From positions 149,157 through 213,156 of the forward strand of contig NZ_NJGY01000005.1 of the NCBI RefSeq assembly GCF_002250505.1: a stretch of 64,000 nucleotides of DNA. The letters are read 5' to 3'. A program made the position numbers and the translations under genes. The number at the start of each line of letters is the position of its first letter. Within the stretch, counting starts at the first letter, position 1. Shown in pieces: positions 8,088 to 16,617 of this stretch. The notes below the pieces were generated by a model. That model made no database searches, was not told where the DNA came from, and was given only the letters and a program-made list of their open reading frames with translations. Source of the stretch: Janthinobacterium sp. PC23-8 (GTDB lineage: Bacteria; Pseudomonadota; Gammaproteobacteria; Burkholderiales; Burkholderiaceae_D).

Positions 8088-8837
8088 TTGCCGCACAACA
8101 ATGACACGCGCATGACCACCATCTGGGGCGGCCGGCTGCGCCGCTTTGTCGAGGCGCGGCTGTCGCCCGAGGGCGAGCTGGGCCTGCACATGACGGTGGG
8201 CGTGGCGCTGATGCTGATCGCCATCGTGGTGTTTCATGGAATCGCCGACGCCGTGATGGGCATGGAACGGATCACCGTGATCGACCAGCAGGTGGCGCAC
8301 TGGTTCAACCAGCACGCCATTGCGTGGCTCACCTGGTGCCTGCTGGTAATTACCCATATGCATGGCGTGCTTGGCGCCATCACCATGGCCTGCGTGCTGG
8401 GCTGGTATCTGCACCGCCAGCGGGCCACGTACTGGCTGTTTACCCTGGTCATCACCATGCCGGGCGTCATGTTTCTGAACGTTTTGTTAAAGTCTGTTTT
8501 CGGCCGCGCGCGGCCCAGTTTCGACGAGCCCCTGCTCGCTGCGCTGAGCACCTACAGTTTTCCCAGCGGCCATACCGCCACCGCCACGGCGCTGTACGGC
8601 CTGCTGGGCGCCTACCTGGTGTGCCAGCTTGACCACCGGCAATGGCGCCGGCGCATCGTCATCGCGCTGGCGGCGTTCGCGATGGCGGCGCTGGTCGGCT
8701 TCAGCCGCATCTACCTGGGCGCGCACTACCTGAGCGATGTGCTGGCGGCGATGGCGGAAAGCTATGGCTGGCTGGCGATCTGCATCGCCGGGGTGTCGAC
8801 CCTGCGCCGCCGCCGGCATGTGCGTCAAACCAAATAG
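8088..8837 (+). CDS. PAP2 family phosphatase (membrane lipid phosphatase)
   Basis: The 249-residue membrane protein carries the three PAP2 signatures: KSVFGRARP, PSGH and SRIYLGAHYLSDV. These form the active site of phosphatidate/undecaprenyl-diphosphate phosphatases, usually facing the periplasm, between about six transmembrane helices. The start is TTG at 8088, placed 7 nt after AAGGAGA. It is the first gene of a three-gene operon with a lipid kinase (13 nt downstream) and a metallophosphoesterase, which suggests turnover of a phosphorylated lipid. The exact substrate cannot be told. Confidence 0.9.
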   Translation: MPHNNDTRMTTIWGGRLRRFVEARLSPEGELGLHMTVGVALMLIAIVVFHGIADAVMGMERITVIDQQVAHWFNQHAIAWLTWCLLVITHMHGVLGAITMACVLGWYLHRQRATYWLFTLVITMPGVMFLNVLLKSVFGRARPSFDEPLLAALSTYSFPSGHTATATALYGLLGAYLVCQLDHRQWRRRIVIALAAFAMAALVGFSRIYLGAHYLSDVLAAMAESYGWLAICIAGVSTLRRRRHVRQTK

Positions 8838-8850
8838 GAAGGAGAATATT

Positions 8851-9777
8851 CTGGCAACCAAGGTCGCAGTCATCATCAACGCCGGTGCCGGATGCGGTTA
8901 TGCATCGGACTGGGCGCAGCAACTGGAAGCGACTTTCGCCGGCGTCGGACTCGACGCCGCCATTACCCTGGCCGAGAGCGGCGAGGTCATGATCGCCACC
9001 GCCGAACAGGCGCTCAGGGACGGCGCGCCCATCGTGGTCGCGGGCGGCGGCGACGGCACCATCAATGCGGTGGCCTCGGTGGTGGCCGGCAGCGGTACGC
9101 CGTTTGGCGTGCTGCCGCTGGGCACGCTCAACCATTTTGCCAAGGACCTCAACATTCCGCTCGAACTTGACGCGGCGATCGCCAACGTGGCGCGGGGCGT
9201 GCCGCACAAGGTCGACGTGGGCGAAGTCAATGGCCGCATCTTTTTGAACAATTCCAGCCTGGGCCTGTACCCGGATATCGTGCGCGACCGCGAGAAGCAG
9301 CAGCGCCGGCTGGGGCGCGGCAAGTGGCTGGCCTTCGGCTGGGCGCTGGTGGCGGCGCTGCGCCGCTATCCCTTCCTCAGCGTGCAGCTGAGCCTGAATG
9401 ACAAGGTGCATGCGCGGCGCACGCCGTTTGTGTTTATCGGCAATAACGAATACCTGATGGAGGGCTTGAACATCGGCGAGCGCGAGCGTCTCGATGGTGG
9501 CAAACTCAGCCTGTATGTGGCGCAGCGTCCGGGCCGCCTGGGCTTGCTCAAGCTGGCGCTACACGCGCTGTTCGGCAAGCTCGGCCAGGCCAGGGATTTC
9601 GATGTGCTGACCACCACCGAGATGGAAATCGCCACCCGCCACCGTCGCCTGCGCGTGGCCACCGACGGCGAAGTGACGGTCATGAATACGCCGCTGCGCT
9701 ACCGCCTGCGCCCGGCCGCGCTCGAGGTGCTTGTGCCCAGGCCTGTGCCGGCGCCAGTCGCTATCGAGGAAAACTGA
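8851..9777 (+). CDS. diacylglycerol kinase family lipid kinase, probable CTG start
   Basis: The 308-residue protein has the DAGK catalytic fold: VAVIINAGAGCG near the N terminus, the nucleotide loop VAGGGDGTINAVASVVAG, PFGVLPLGTLNHFAKDL, and the C-terminal domain with ATDGEVTV. It should phosphorylate a lipid alcohol such as diacylglycerol or a sphingoid-like lipid. No ATG, GTG or TTG fits the conserved N terminus. AAGGAG (8839-8844) sits 6 nt before CTG 8851, while ATT 8848 is too close, so initiation at CTG is the best reading. It lies between PAP2 and metallophosphoesterase genes. Confidence 0.85.
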   Translation: MATKVAVIINAGAGCGYASDWAQQLEATFAGVGLDAAITLAESGEVMIATAEQALRDGAPIVVAGGGDGTINAVASVVAGSGTPFGVLPLGTLNHFAKDLNIPLELDAAIANVARGVPHKVDVGEVNGRIFLNNSSLGLYPDIVRDREKQQRRLGRGKWLAFGWALVAALRRYPFLSVQLSLNDKVHARRTPFVFIGNNEYLMEGLNIGERERLDGGKLSLYVAQRPGRLGLLKLALHALFGKLGQARDFDVLTTTEMEIATRHRRLRVATDGEVTVMNTPLRYRLRPAALEVLVPRPVPAPVAIEEN

Positions 9778-9778
9778 A

Positions 9779-10597
9779 TTGCGTACCATCGTCCATTTAT
9801 CCGACCTGCATTTCGGCAAGGTAGACCAGGCCCTGCTGGCGCCGCTGCGCGCGCTGATCGACCGGCTCGAACCGCATGTGGTGGTGGTCTCCGGCGACCT
9901 GAGCCAGCGCGCGCGCAGCGCCGAGTTCCAGGCCGCGCGCGCTTACCTGGACAGCTTGCCGGGGCCGCAGATCGTGGTGCCCGGCAATCATGACGTGCCG
10001 CTGTATAACGTCTTGAGCCGCTTCCTGACGCCGCTGGTGAAATACCGGCGCCATGTGACGGACGATTTGTCGCCCGAATATGTCGATGATGAAGTGGCCG
10101 TGCTGGGCATCAATACGGCCCGTTCATTGACATTCAAGGATGGCCGCATCAGCCATGAACAGATCGCCGCGCTGCGCGCACGCCTGGCGACCTTGCCGCC
10201 AGGGCTGACGCGGGTGATCGTCACGCACCACCCGTTCGACCTGCCCGAGCACTTCGACAAGAATGACCTGGTCGACCGCGCGCCGCAAGCGCTGCAGATG
10301 TTCTCGGAATGCGGCGTCGATTTATTGTTGGCCGGCCACCTGCACGCCAGCGTGTCGGGCAACACGGCCCAGCGCTACAAGATCGACGGCTATGCGGCGC
10401 TGATGGTGCAGGCAGGCACAGCCACCTCCACGCGCGGGCGGGGCGAGTCGAACTCGTTCAATGTGATCCTGATCGAAGACAGCGATATCCGCGTCGAGCG
10501 CTACAGCTGGAATGAAGAAACCGCCGACTTTGAAAAAGCCAGCACGGAAGCGTTCGAGCGCACGGGCGGGGTGTGGGCCAGCATGCGGCCGCTATGA
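9779..10597 (+). CDS. metallophosphoesterase (CpdA-like)
   Basis: The 272-residue protein contains the calcineurin-like metal-binding motifs in order: LSDLHFG (near residue 8), VVVSGDLSQ, VPGNHDVP, TRVIVTHHPFD and LLLAGHLHASV. It resembles class III cyclic-nucleotide phosphodiesterases, but lipid or nucleotide phosphate esters are possible given its lipid-kinase neighbour. The start is TTG 9779, 8 nt after GAGGA and one base beyond the kinase stop, so it is probably translationally coupled. All three genes in this operon avoid ATG. Confidence 0.87.
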   Translation: MRTIVHLSDLHFGKVDQALLAPLRALIDRLEPHVVVVSGDLSQRARSAEFQAARAYLDSLPGPQIVVPGNHDVPLYNVLSRFLTPLVKYRRHVTDDLSPEYVDDEVAVLGINTARSLTFKDGRISHEQIAALRARLATLPPGLTRVIVTHHPFDLPEHFDKNDLVDRAPQALQMFSECGVDLLLAGHLHASVSGNTAQRYKIDGYAALMVQAGTATSTRGRGESNSFNVILIEDSDIRVERYSWNEETADFEKASTEAFERTGGVWASMRPL

Positions 10598-10615
10598 CAT
10601 CGACATGGCTTGCGC

Positions 10616-10906
10616 CTACAGATAGCGTTGTGCATCCATGCGTTGGTGCAAGATACGGACGATGGCGATGCCGTAGTGCGTGATGCGCAAGTAAATCATA
10701 TGCCGCCCCACACTGCGACGACGATAACCGGGACGGATATCGTCGCAGGCCGGGGCCGTTTTGGGATGATCCGCCAATTCGGCAAAGGCCGCTGTCATGA
10801 GGTCCGTATAGCGGCTTGCCTGTGCCACGCTCCAGCGCTGCGCCGTATAGGTCCAGATCGCTTCCAGATCCTGCTCGGCGGCCGGCGTGAGCCAAACCTC
10901 AGCCAT
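10616..10906 (-). CDS. parE: ParE/RelE-family toxin
   Basis: The 96-residue protein begins MAEVWLTPAAEQDLEAIWTY, typical of RelE/ParE toxins, and ends with the usual basic strands (RRRSVGRHMIYLRI, VRILHQRMDAQRYL). ParE members poison DNA gyrase; RelE members cleave mRNA, and sequence alone favours ParE because of the ParD partner. The start at 10906 overlaps the antitoxin stop by 8 nt, so translation is coupled with the antitoxin first, the normal order of parDE. Confidence 0.85.
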   Translation of the reverse strand: MAEVWLTPAAEQDLEAIWTYTAQRWSVAQASRYTDLMTAAFAELADHPKTAPACDDIRPGYRRRSVGRHMIYLRITHYGIAIVRILHQRMDAQRYL

Positions 10907-11144
10907 GTGCGGCCAGCATCCTTTGCTTGAAAGCGGCGGCATCGAAAGGTCGCGGCTCGCCGCTGGCTTCACCTTCCATCAATGCTGCGCGGATGACATC
11001 GAGTTCGGCGCTGCGTTCCTGTTCACGCCGGATCAGGTCGCGGATGTATTCGCTGTCGTTGGTGTAGCGACCGGCCTCGATCTGCGCCTTGATCCAGTCG
11101 TCCTGTTTATCCGTCAAAGTGATGGTCTTGCGCACGGTGCTCAT
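10899..11144 (-). CDS. parD: ParD-family antitoxin
   Basis: The 81-residue protein has an N-terminal ribbon-helix-helix (MSTVRKTITLTDKQDDWIKA, then YTNDSEYIRDLIRREQ) for DNA binding. Its C-terminal tail (PRPFDAAAFKQRMLAAHG) should wrap the toxin. It precedes parE with an 8-nt overlap. Upstream is a 16-bp inverted repeat (11162-11177) suited to autorepression by the complex. Confidence 0.87.
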   Translation of the reverse strand: MSTVRKTITLTDKQDDWIKAQIEAGRYTNDSEYIRDLIRREQERSAELDVIRAALMEGEASGEPRPFDAAAFKQRMLAAHG

Positions 11145-11161
11145 GATCTGAACTCCCTATA

Positions 11162-11177
11162 ATCGCCATGGTGCGAT
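11162..11177. promoter_or_regulatory. candidate ParD operator
   Basis: ATCGCCATGGTGCGAT is an inverted repeat (ATCGC-N6-GCGAT) 17 bp upstream of the antitoxin start. A second imperfect repeat, CTATTGATGCAATATAG, follows at about 11188. Autoregulation is inferred from the family. Confidence 0.5.
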
Positions 11178-11251
11178 GATTGTCATACTATTGATGCAAT
11201 ATAGCGCAAGTATGGGTAAATTTCCAGTGACAGGACGGATAGTGCAACCGT

Positions 11252-12643
11252 TCAAAGCCAATAGTGCATGAACTGCGCCGCCCATTCCTTCATGCGGTCG
11301 GCCCACGGCCGCGCTTCCCATTTGGCCCTGGTGATTTCTTCCGAATCGCGCAAGTCTTCCTGGAAGGCGTTTTCCATTTCGCGGCCAAAACTGTCGCCCA
11401 GCACCACCACGTTCAGTTCGCTGTTATGCAAAAAGCTGCGCATGTCGATATTGGTCGAGCCCACGGTCGACCAGGCGCCATCGATGACGGCCGTCTTGGC
11501 GTGCAGCACCGCCAGTTTCAAATGGTAGATGCGCACGCCGCCGGCCAGCAGTTCGTCGTACAGTGCATGGCCGGCATGGAACACCAGGCCGCTGTCTGAC
11601 ACGCCCGGCAACACCACTTTCACGTCGACGCCGCGTTTGGCAGCGGTCGTCAGGGCGTCCACGGTTTGCTTGTCCGGCACGAAATAGGCCGAGGTGATGT
11701 GGATCGATTTTTTGGCCTCCTGGATCGCCAGGATGTACGCCTTGTAGATTTCGAAGCCGCCGCCCGGCTCGCTGGCCACCACGCGCACCAGCTTGTCGCC
11801 CATTTCGGCAATCGCCGGGAAGTAGGGGGCGTCGGGCAGGTCGGCCTGGTCCTGCTGGGCCCAGGTGCGGATAAACAGCCACTGGAAAGCGGCCGCGGCC
11901 GGGCCTTCGATTTTCACATGGGTGTCGCGCCAGCCGACGTCGCTCTTGTCGGACGGTTTGGCCTTGGAGCGGAACAGCGAGCTTTTTGAATAGGTATTGC
12001 TGATATTGATGCCGCCCGTAAACGCCATCGTGCCATCGACGATCAGTACCTTGCGGTGGTCGCGGTTATTGATCTTCCAGTCCTCGCCCTTGAGCTTGGT
12101 CGGATTGACGGGGTTGAAGGCCACCAGACGGATGCCGGCGGCGCGCATGCGCTCGAAAAACGCCTGCGGCACGCCCAGCGTGCCCACGCTGTCGTAGATG
12201 ATGTTGACGGTGACGCCCGATTGCTGCTTGTCGATCAGCGCATCGGCAAATTTCAGGCCCATCGGGTCCTGATCGAAAATATAGGTTTCCAGGTTGATGG
12301 TCGATTTGGCTTCCGAGATGGCCTTGAGCATTTCCTTCATGGTTTGCGGGCCATCGAACAGCAGCGTCACCTTGTTGCCCTTGATCAGCGGCACGCCGGT
12401 GGCCGCTTCTTCCAGCGCGGCCTGGGTTTTCAGGTCCATGCCGGACTTGGCCCAGCGCTTGTTGAGCAAGGCGGCGCGGCTGTTGACGTTCAGCAGGGCG
12501 CCTTTGCCAGTGATCACCTTGGGCGTAGCCACCGGTTCCAGTTCGGTGTTGAGATTCTTGACGTCGGGCAGCGAAGCGCATGCCGCCAGGGTCCAGCACA
12601 GCAGGAGGGCGGAAATACTGGGCTGCAGGCGCTTCGCGCTCAT
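11252..12643 (-). CDS. cardiolipin synthase-like phospholipase D family lipoprotein
   Basis: The 463-residue protein has a signal peptide with lipobox LAAC near residue 22 and two phospholipase D catalytic HKD motifs: DHRKVLIVDGTMAFTGGIN (first half) and LHAKTAVIDGAWSTVGSTN (second half). The pattern LETYIFDQDPMG and GGIN resemble bacterial cardiolipin synthases, which join two phosphatidylglycerols; a phosphodiesterase role is possible. A lipidated, periplasmic location is unusual compared with the membrane-spanning ClsA. Its ATG overlaps the stop of the upstream gene in an ATGA, so the two are translationally coupled. Confidence 0.85.
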   Translation of the reverse strand: MSAKRLQPSISALLLCWTLAACASLPDVKNLNTELEPVATPKVITGKGALLNVNSRAALLNKRWAKSGMDLKTQAALEEAATGVPLIKGNKVTLLFDGPQTMKEMLKAISEAKSTINLETYIFDQDPMGLKFADALIDKQQSGVTVNIIYDSVGTLGVPQAFFERMRAAGIRLVAFNPVNPTKLKGEDWKINNRDHRKVLIVDGTMAFTGGINISNTYSKSSLFRSKAKPSDKSDVGWRDTHVKIEGPAAAAFQWLFIRTWAQQDQADLPDAPYFPAIAEMGDKLVRVVASEPGGGFEIYKAYILAIQEAKKSIHITSAYFVPDKQTVDALTTAAKRGVDVKVVLPGVSDSGLVFHAGHALYDELLAGGVRIYHLKLAVLHAKTAVIDGAWSTVGSTNIDMRSFLHNSELNVVVLGDSFGREMENAFQEDLRDSEEITRAKWEARPWADRMKEWAAQFMHYWL

Positions 12644-14748
12644 TTGTGGCCTTTTATCGGTAGGGAGTCAAGCACGTCATCGGCCAGCGCCAATGGCGGT
12701 GGGTTGTTGGAACCAAAGAAAAACATGATCGGCGACTTCACGAAACGCTTGCCGAGGATCTTGAGCAACTGCAAGCCATGCTTGAAGCGCACCTGGCGCG
12801 AACGCAGCGCCACCCACAGCGCCAGGCCAAAGCTGACCAGCAAGTTGGCGGTGCCGATGGCGAAGATGCCGGACAGCGACTTGACGGCCAGCTGCCAGCT
12901 CATATTGTGGTCGAGTCCGACAAGCGCTGTCGCAAAGTTGGCGGCAGAAAAGGTAATGTGGCGGATATCGATCGGCAGGCCCAGCAGGAAACCGAGGGTG
13001 CCGATGGTGCCCAGCAGGATACCGAAATAGAAGTTACCCATCAGACCGCCCAGATTATTTTCCAGATACAGGCCCAGCCGCTGCAGCCGTTCCTGGCCGA
13101 TGACCCGGCCCAGGCCGCGCAATTGCGCGATGCGCTGGGCCCAGCGCGTGTACAGCGCCTGGTTGTCATAGTAGCCTGAAATCAAGCCTGCCACGAACAG
13201 GCACACGCCGGCGATCATGGCGTAGAAAATGGCCGGGCTGCCGATCGGATCGATATCGTGCAGCAGGTGCATGGCTTTCTCGGGCGACACCAGATGGTGG
13301 CCGGTAATGGCGTGGTAACCGAGCGCGATCAGCCAGGCGGTGGGAATCGCGGTGGCCATATTGCCCAGCACGGCCATGTTTTGCGTGCGGAATACCTTGT
13401 TGATCAGTTCGGCCATGCTGTCGAGGTCGATATTGCGCCCGTCCTTGCTGTGCAGGCCGGCGGCAATGCGCGAGGCCGTCATGGCCGGCTGCTTGGTAGC
13501 CACCGTAAAGTGCAGCAAGTGGATGAACATGAAGCCGATCGAATAATTCATGCTGAACATGAAGGCTTCGACCAGCGGCGCCGAGCGCAGGTAGGACATC
13601 AGGATCTTGAACAGCGCCATGAAGCCGATGATGACGCCGGCGCCGGCCGACGACAGGAACATGGCGCCCATGTCGCGGCGGTTTTCCGCGATGTAGTGCT
13701 CGCCGGTGCGGCTGGCGTTTTCCGTCACGTTGCGCGCGAGCAAGTTGATATTGTCGGTAAACAGGTCGCTGACCTTGTACTTGTGGTTATGCGCGCGTAT
13801 CAGTTCCAGCGCCAGCGCCACCGCGCCCGCACGGCGGCGGCTGACGGGGCGCGCGTCGATCAGGTCCGGCGTGGCGTCAACCGTGATGGCGGCGATATCG
13901 ACATTGATCGAGCCGGGCAGTTCGCCGCTGGTATCGACCAGGAACAGCAGCTTGCGCAGCCGGTCGATGCTTTGCGCCAGCGCCACCAGCAAATAGGTCA
14001 GCGCAATGCTGGTGCCCTGGTACAGCGCTTTCTTGCGGATCTTGACGATCACGGCGTCACACTGGTCCAGCATCACCAGCAGATGGCGCGCGTCCTCGAT
14101 ATGCTCCAGGCTGCCTTGCAGCAGTTGCGTGTAGGCGTCGAGGTAGGCGTTCACTTCGGTATTCTGCACCATGAACGGCGACTGGAACACTTCGATCTCG
14201 TTGTGAAAGCGCGTCAGCTCCGGCTCCAGGCCCATGGCGCAGACACGGTAGGACAGGGTGCGGATGGCGTCGAGCATGCCGGGCAGCATGATATTGCCGT
14301 CGCCCACGGCCAGTTCGATCTCGTCGGCCGTCAGCACGTCGAGCAGTTCGAGCCAGTCGGTGGCCGGCACATTGCTGATCCACAGGTGATCGGTTTCCAG
14401 GTACAGCACCTGGTCGAGCGCGTCGCTCAGATATTCATCGCCGAGGGCGGGCGGCAGCATGCGGTAGGCGATGCGGCGTTTCAATTCGGTAAAAAAGCCG
14501 CTATTCGACAGCACGCCGATATCGGTGTAGAGGCTGGCATGGCGGCGTGCGGCCAGCACGCGCAGCACGTATTCGTGCAGGGCGCGGGCCTGGGCGGCAT
14601 TGCCCTTGAGCAGTTGGCGCAGGGTGCGCACATTGGCGATGGCGGTGGCGTTGTCGTGGGGGCGCTTGGGACGCAATGAATTAAAGAGTTCGACCAGCAA
14701 ATCGATATTGCTGGTGTAGGGATCAATGCGTTCGAGGATAGCTAGCAT
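12640..14748 (-). CDS. membrane protein of the so-called site-specific recombinase family (COG4389)
   Basis: The 702-residue product resembles proteins annotated as site-specific recombinase (Gcr type, SpecificRecomb family). The sequence shows no tyrosine- or serine-recombinase motif. The N-terminal half is soluble and helical, and the C-terminal half has at least six hydrophobic segments (for example AGAGVIIGFMALFKILMSYL and GIFAIGTANLLVSFGLALWV), so it is a polytopic membrane protein. Start ATG 14748 (MLAILERIDPYTSNIDLLVE) is chosen over an upstream ATG at 14895. It overlaps the cardiolipin synthase-like gene by 4 nt, which suggests a membrane-lipid role. A palindromic operator with a -10 element lies 65 nt upstream. 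Confidence 0.8.
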   Translation of the reverse strand: MLAILERIDPYTSNIDLLVELFNSLRPKRPHDNATAIANVRTLRQLLKGNAAQARALHEYVLRVLAARRHASLYTDIGVLSNSGFFTELKRRIAYRMLPPALGDEYLSDALDQVLYLETDHLWISNVPATDWLELLDVLTADEIELAVGDGNIMLPGMLDAIRTLSYRVCAMGLEPELTRFHNEIEVFQSPFMVQNTEVNAYLDAYTQLLQGSLEHIEDARHLLVMLDQCDAVIVKIRKKALYQGTSIALTYLLVALAQSIDRLRKLLFLVDTSGELPGSINVDIAAITVDATPDLIDARPVSRRRAGAVALALELIRAHNHKYKVSDLFTDNINLLARNVTENASRTGEHYIAENRRDMGAMFLSSAGAGVIIGFMALFKILMSYLRSAPLVEAFMFSMNYSIGFMFIHLLHFTVATKQPAMTASRIAAGLHSKDGRNIDLDSMAELINKVFRTQNMAVLGNMATAIPTAWLIALGYHAITGHHLVSPEKAMHLLHDIDPIGSPAIFYAMIAGVCLFVAGLISGYYDNQALYTRWAQRIAQLRGLGRVIGQERLQRLGLYLENNLGGLMGNFYFGILLGTIGTLGFLLGLPIDIRHITFSAANFATALVGLDHNMSWQLAVKSLSGIFAIGTANLLVSFGLALWVALRSRQVRFKHGLQLLKILGKRFVKSPIMFFFGSNNPPPLALADDVLDSLPIKGHK

Positions 14749-15060
14749 GCAGAAAAACGGGCGGGCCGCTGTCGGTAAAACCAGTAGTGTACCTTTTGTG
14801 CAAGATCGTGCAACGTGCGGCAGCGTACACAGACATGCTTGAATCGGACAGAAACAGGCGTTTGTTGTTTTGCAATCTGCGTTGACAAAAAGCAACGAAG
14901 GGTTTGTTGCCAGTTGGCGACGCCGAGCATTTTCTTTCTGTTGTACATCGCACAGATCGCTTGCTTAAAAACGGGGATAAGGTAATAGTAGGTCAGACAC
15001 CTGGCGCGTGTCCTGATCGGTACCGGCAATTTTTTACCTGACAATACCGAGATAGCTATC
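14749..15060. other. 312-bp divergent intergenic region
   Basis: It separates the minus-strand membrane protein gene from the plus-strand porin gene. It holds one palindromic operator (14814-14829) with a -10-like TACACT (14786-14791, complementary strand) aimed at the minus-strand gene. A TTGACA at 14882-14887 faces the porin but lacks a good -10 at normal spacing. I see no small gene in it. Confidence 0.6.
14814..14829 (-). promoter_or_regulatory. YGTNCG-N4-CGNACR palindrome, site A
   Basis: On the plus strand CGTGCGGCAGCGTACA. Read towards the 12640-14748 gene, TACACT begins 22 nt after the palindrome, placing the site near -42. The distance to the start codon is 65 nt. Confidence 0.6.
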
Positions 15061-15975
15061 ATGAAGACCTCGTACCTGGCGCTAGTGGTAATGGGATCGT
15101 GGGCCACCGCGATCGGGCCGTGGGCGCTGCGTGCGCAGGCCGAAACAAGCAGCGTGCCTGGCGGTGCCCCCGTGTATGGCATGCTTGACACCGGCGTGGT
15201 GGCCGGGCGCGGCTGCGTGGTCGATTGCGGCGGCACCAGCCAGTACCTCCGGCAGACTGTGACCCTGCCGGAGGTGGCCGATCCCTTCAGGGGCGACATG
15301 GCCGGCAGCGCCAGCAACCTGGCCGGTTACGGCGTGCAGCGCTACGACAACACCGTCAAATATGCGACTCCCTCCCTGCGCGGCATGAGCGCCGCCGCCA
15401 TCTACAGTGCGGGCGAATCGCCTTACAGCCGCGTGCAGAACCGCGCCTACGGCGCCACGCTCGGTTATTCGGCCGGCGCCGTCAATGTCAGCGTGTCGCA
15501 CCAGCGCAAGAACAATTTCATCCAGGCAGCCGGCACGGTGCCGGCGATCGACATGTCGGCGCGCAACACGCTGGTAGCGGCCAACCTCGACCTGGGTCTG
15601 GCCACCGCGTTTGCCGCCGTCGGCATCAACAAGGGCTATGGCAACTCGCCGTGGGACCCGAGCAACGCCTACAGTTCGCTGGCGTTGTCGAGGTCATCGT
15701 CGGACAGCCGCGATACCTTGCTTGGCGTGTCGGTGCCGGTGCGCGGCTTCAAGCTGCTGGCCTCGTATGTGCGCAAGGATGACCGCGATCTCGCCAACCG
15801 CGACGCCAGCCAGCTGGCCCTGGGCATCACCTATGCGTTGTCAAGACGCAGCGATTTTTACGCGTCCTACGCGAAGATCCATAACAAGAACGGCGCGCGC
15901 TATACGGTCGGCAACGCCAGCGACAGCGGCCGTGGCGACGCCGCCTTCAACCTCGGTTTTCGTCACGGTTTCTGA
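15061..15975 (+). CDS. outer-membrane porin (Gram-negative porin family)
   Basis: The 304-residue protein has a signal peptide ending near AQA (residue 28) and alternating beta-strand-like sequence: VQRYDNTVKYATPSLRGMSA, AYGATLGYSAGAVNVSVSHQ and FKLLASYVRKDDRD. It ends in FNLGFRHGF, the C-terminal phenylalanine recognised by the Bam machinery. It should form a trimeric 16-stranded beta-barrel, although it is shorter than the usual 350 residues. The ribosome-binding site is weak. Its last 13 nt overlap the end of the convergent DUF3617 gene. Confidence 0.85.
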   Translation: MKTSYLALVVMGSWATAIGPWALRAQAETSSVPGGAPVYGMLDTGVVAGRGCVVDCGGTSQYLRQTVTLPEVADPFRGDMAGSASNLAGYGVQRYDNTVKYATPSLRGMSAAAIYSAGESPYSRVQNRAYGATLGYSAGAVNVSVSHQRKNNFIQAAGTVPAIDMSARNTLVAANLDLGLATAFAAVGINKGYGNSPWDPSNAYSSLALSRSSSDSRDTLLGVSVPVRGFKLLASYVRKDDRDLANRDASQLALGITYALSRRSDFYASYAKIHNKNGARYTVGNASDSGRGDAAFNLGFRHGF

Positions 15976-16538
15976 GCCGCCGGCGAGGTTGCGGAAGCTG
16001 GGCAAGCCGCGCCCAGCCACTTGCCGCTGCTGGCCACATTGACCTGTTCTGGCGTGCCGCGCGCGCTGGTGGTCGCATTCAACTGCATGGTAAAGGCCTG
16101 GTCGCCCTGGAAGGTTACTTTGCCGGTGCCGCTGGACTTCGGGTTGGCGCAGGTGAAGGACACATTCATGCCGCCCGGAACGGCCACGTTGTCCGACTTG
16201 CAGTCGCCGGGCTGGCCGGTAGGAATCTGCTGGCGTGCCGCCATCTCGGGCGTCACGCAGGCCGTCACGCGCACGGCGCCGTCGGCGCCCACGGTGGGCA
16301 TGGCCATGCCGCGGCTGGCGGCCATCGTTTCGAGCTGCTTGCGCTGGTCGGGCGGCAAATTGCCCAGCTGCTGCAGCACCATGTTCATGGCGCTGTCGGT
16401 GGCGACGTCGGGCGAGGCCATCTTGCTGTCGATTTGCCACAGGCCGGGCCTGATCGGCGGCGGGGCGTCTTTCGCCTGAGCCTGGCAAACAAAGGCCGCG
16501 CAGGCGAGGACGGTAAGGCGGGAAAGAGTGCGATGCAT
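15963..16538 (-). CDS. DUF3617 family periplasmic protein
   Basis: The 191-residue protein has a signal peptide ending CQAQA, followed by the DUF3617 hallmark PIRPGLWQIDSKM, a Q/L-rich helix (LGNLPPDQRKQLETM), and conserved cysteines (VTACVTPEMAA, GDCKSDNV, FTCANPK). The family is common in Proteobacteria and its function is unknown. Start ATG 16538 follows GGAGA by 8 nt; longer in-frame starts upstream would lose the signal peptide. The 3' end overlaps the porin gene's 3' end by 13 nt. Confidence 0.8.
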   Translation of the reverse strand: MHRTLSRLTVLACAAFVCQAQAKDAPPPIRPGLWQIDSKMASPDVATDSAMNMVLQQLGNLPPDQRKQLETMAASRGMAMPTVGADGAVRVTACVTPEMAARQQIPTGQPGDCKSDNVAVPGGMNVSFTCANPKSSGTGKVTFQGDQAFTMQLNATTSARGTPEQVNVASSGKWLGAACPASATSPAAQKP

Positions 16539-16617
16539 GGCGGGGTCTCCGTAAAAGGCAGGCCCCAGCATACGCGATGGCGGACGGCGCACGCTTGCCG
16601 TGTTGTTACAAACTGTA

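Noticed and set aside
13258..14679. 473-codon plus-strand open frame inside the COG4389 gene
   Set aside because: Antisense shadow rich in Gln/His/Gly/Ala with no domain; the minus-strand frame shows a conserved membrane protein.
12640..14748. Site-specific recombinase as evidence of a mobile element
   Set aside because: No catalytic recombinase residues, no flanking repeats or attachment sites, and multiple membrane helices; treated as a membrane protein.
14882..14910. TTGACA as the porin promoter
   Set aside because: The -35 is perfect but no acceptable -10 occurs 16-18 nt downstream.
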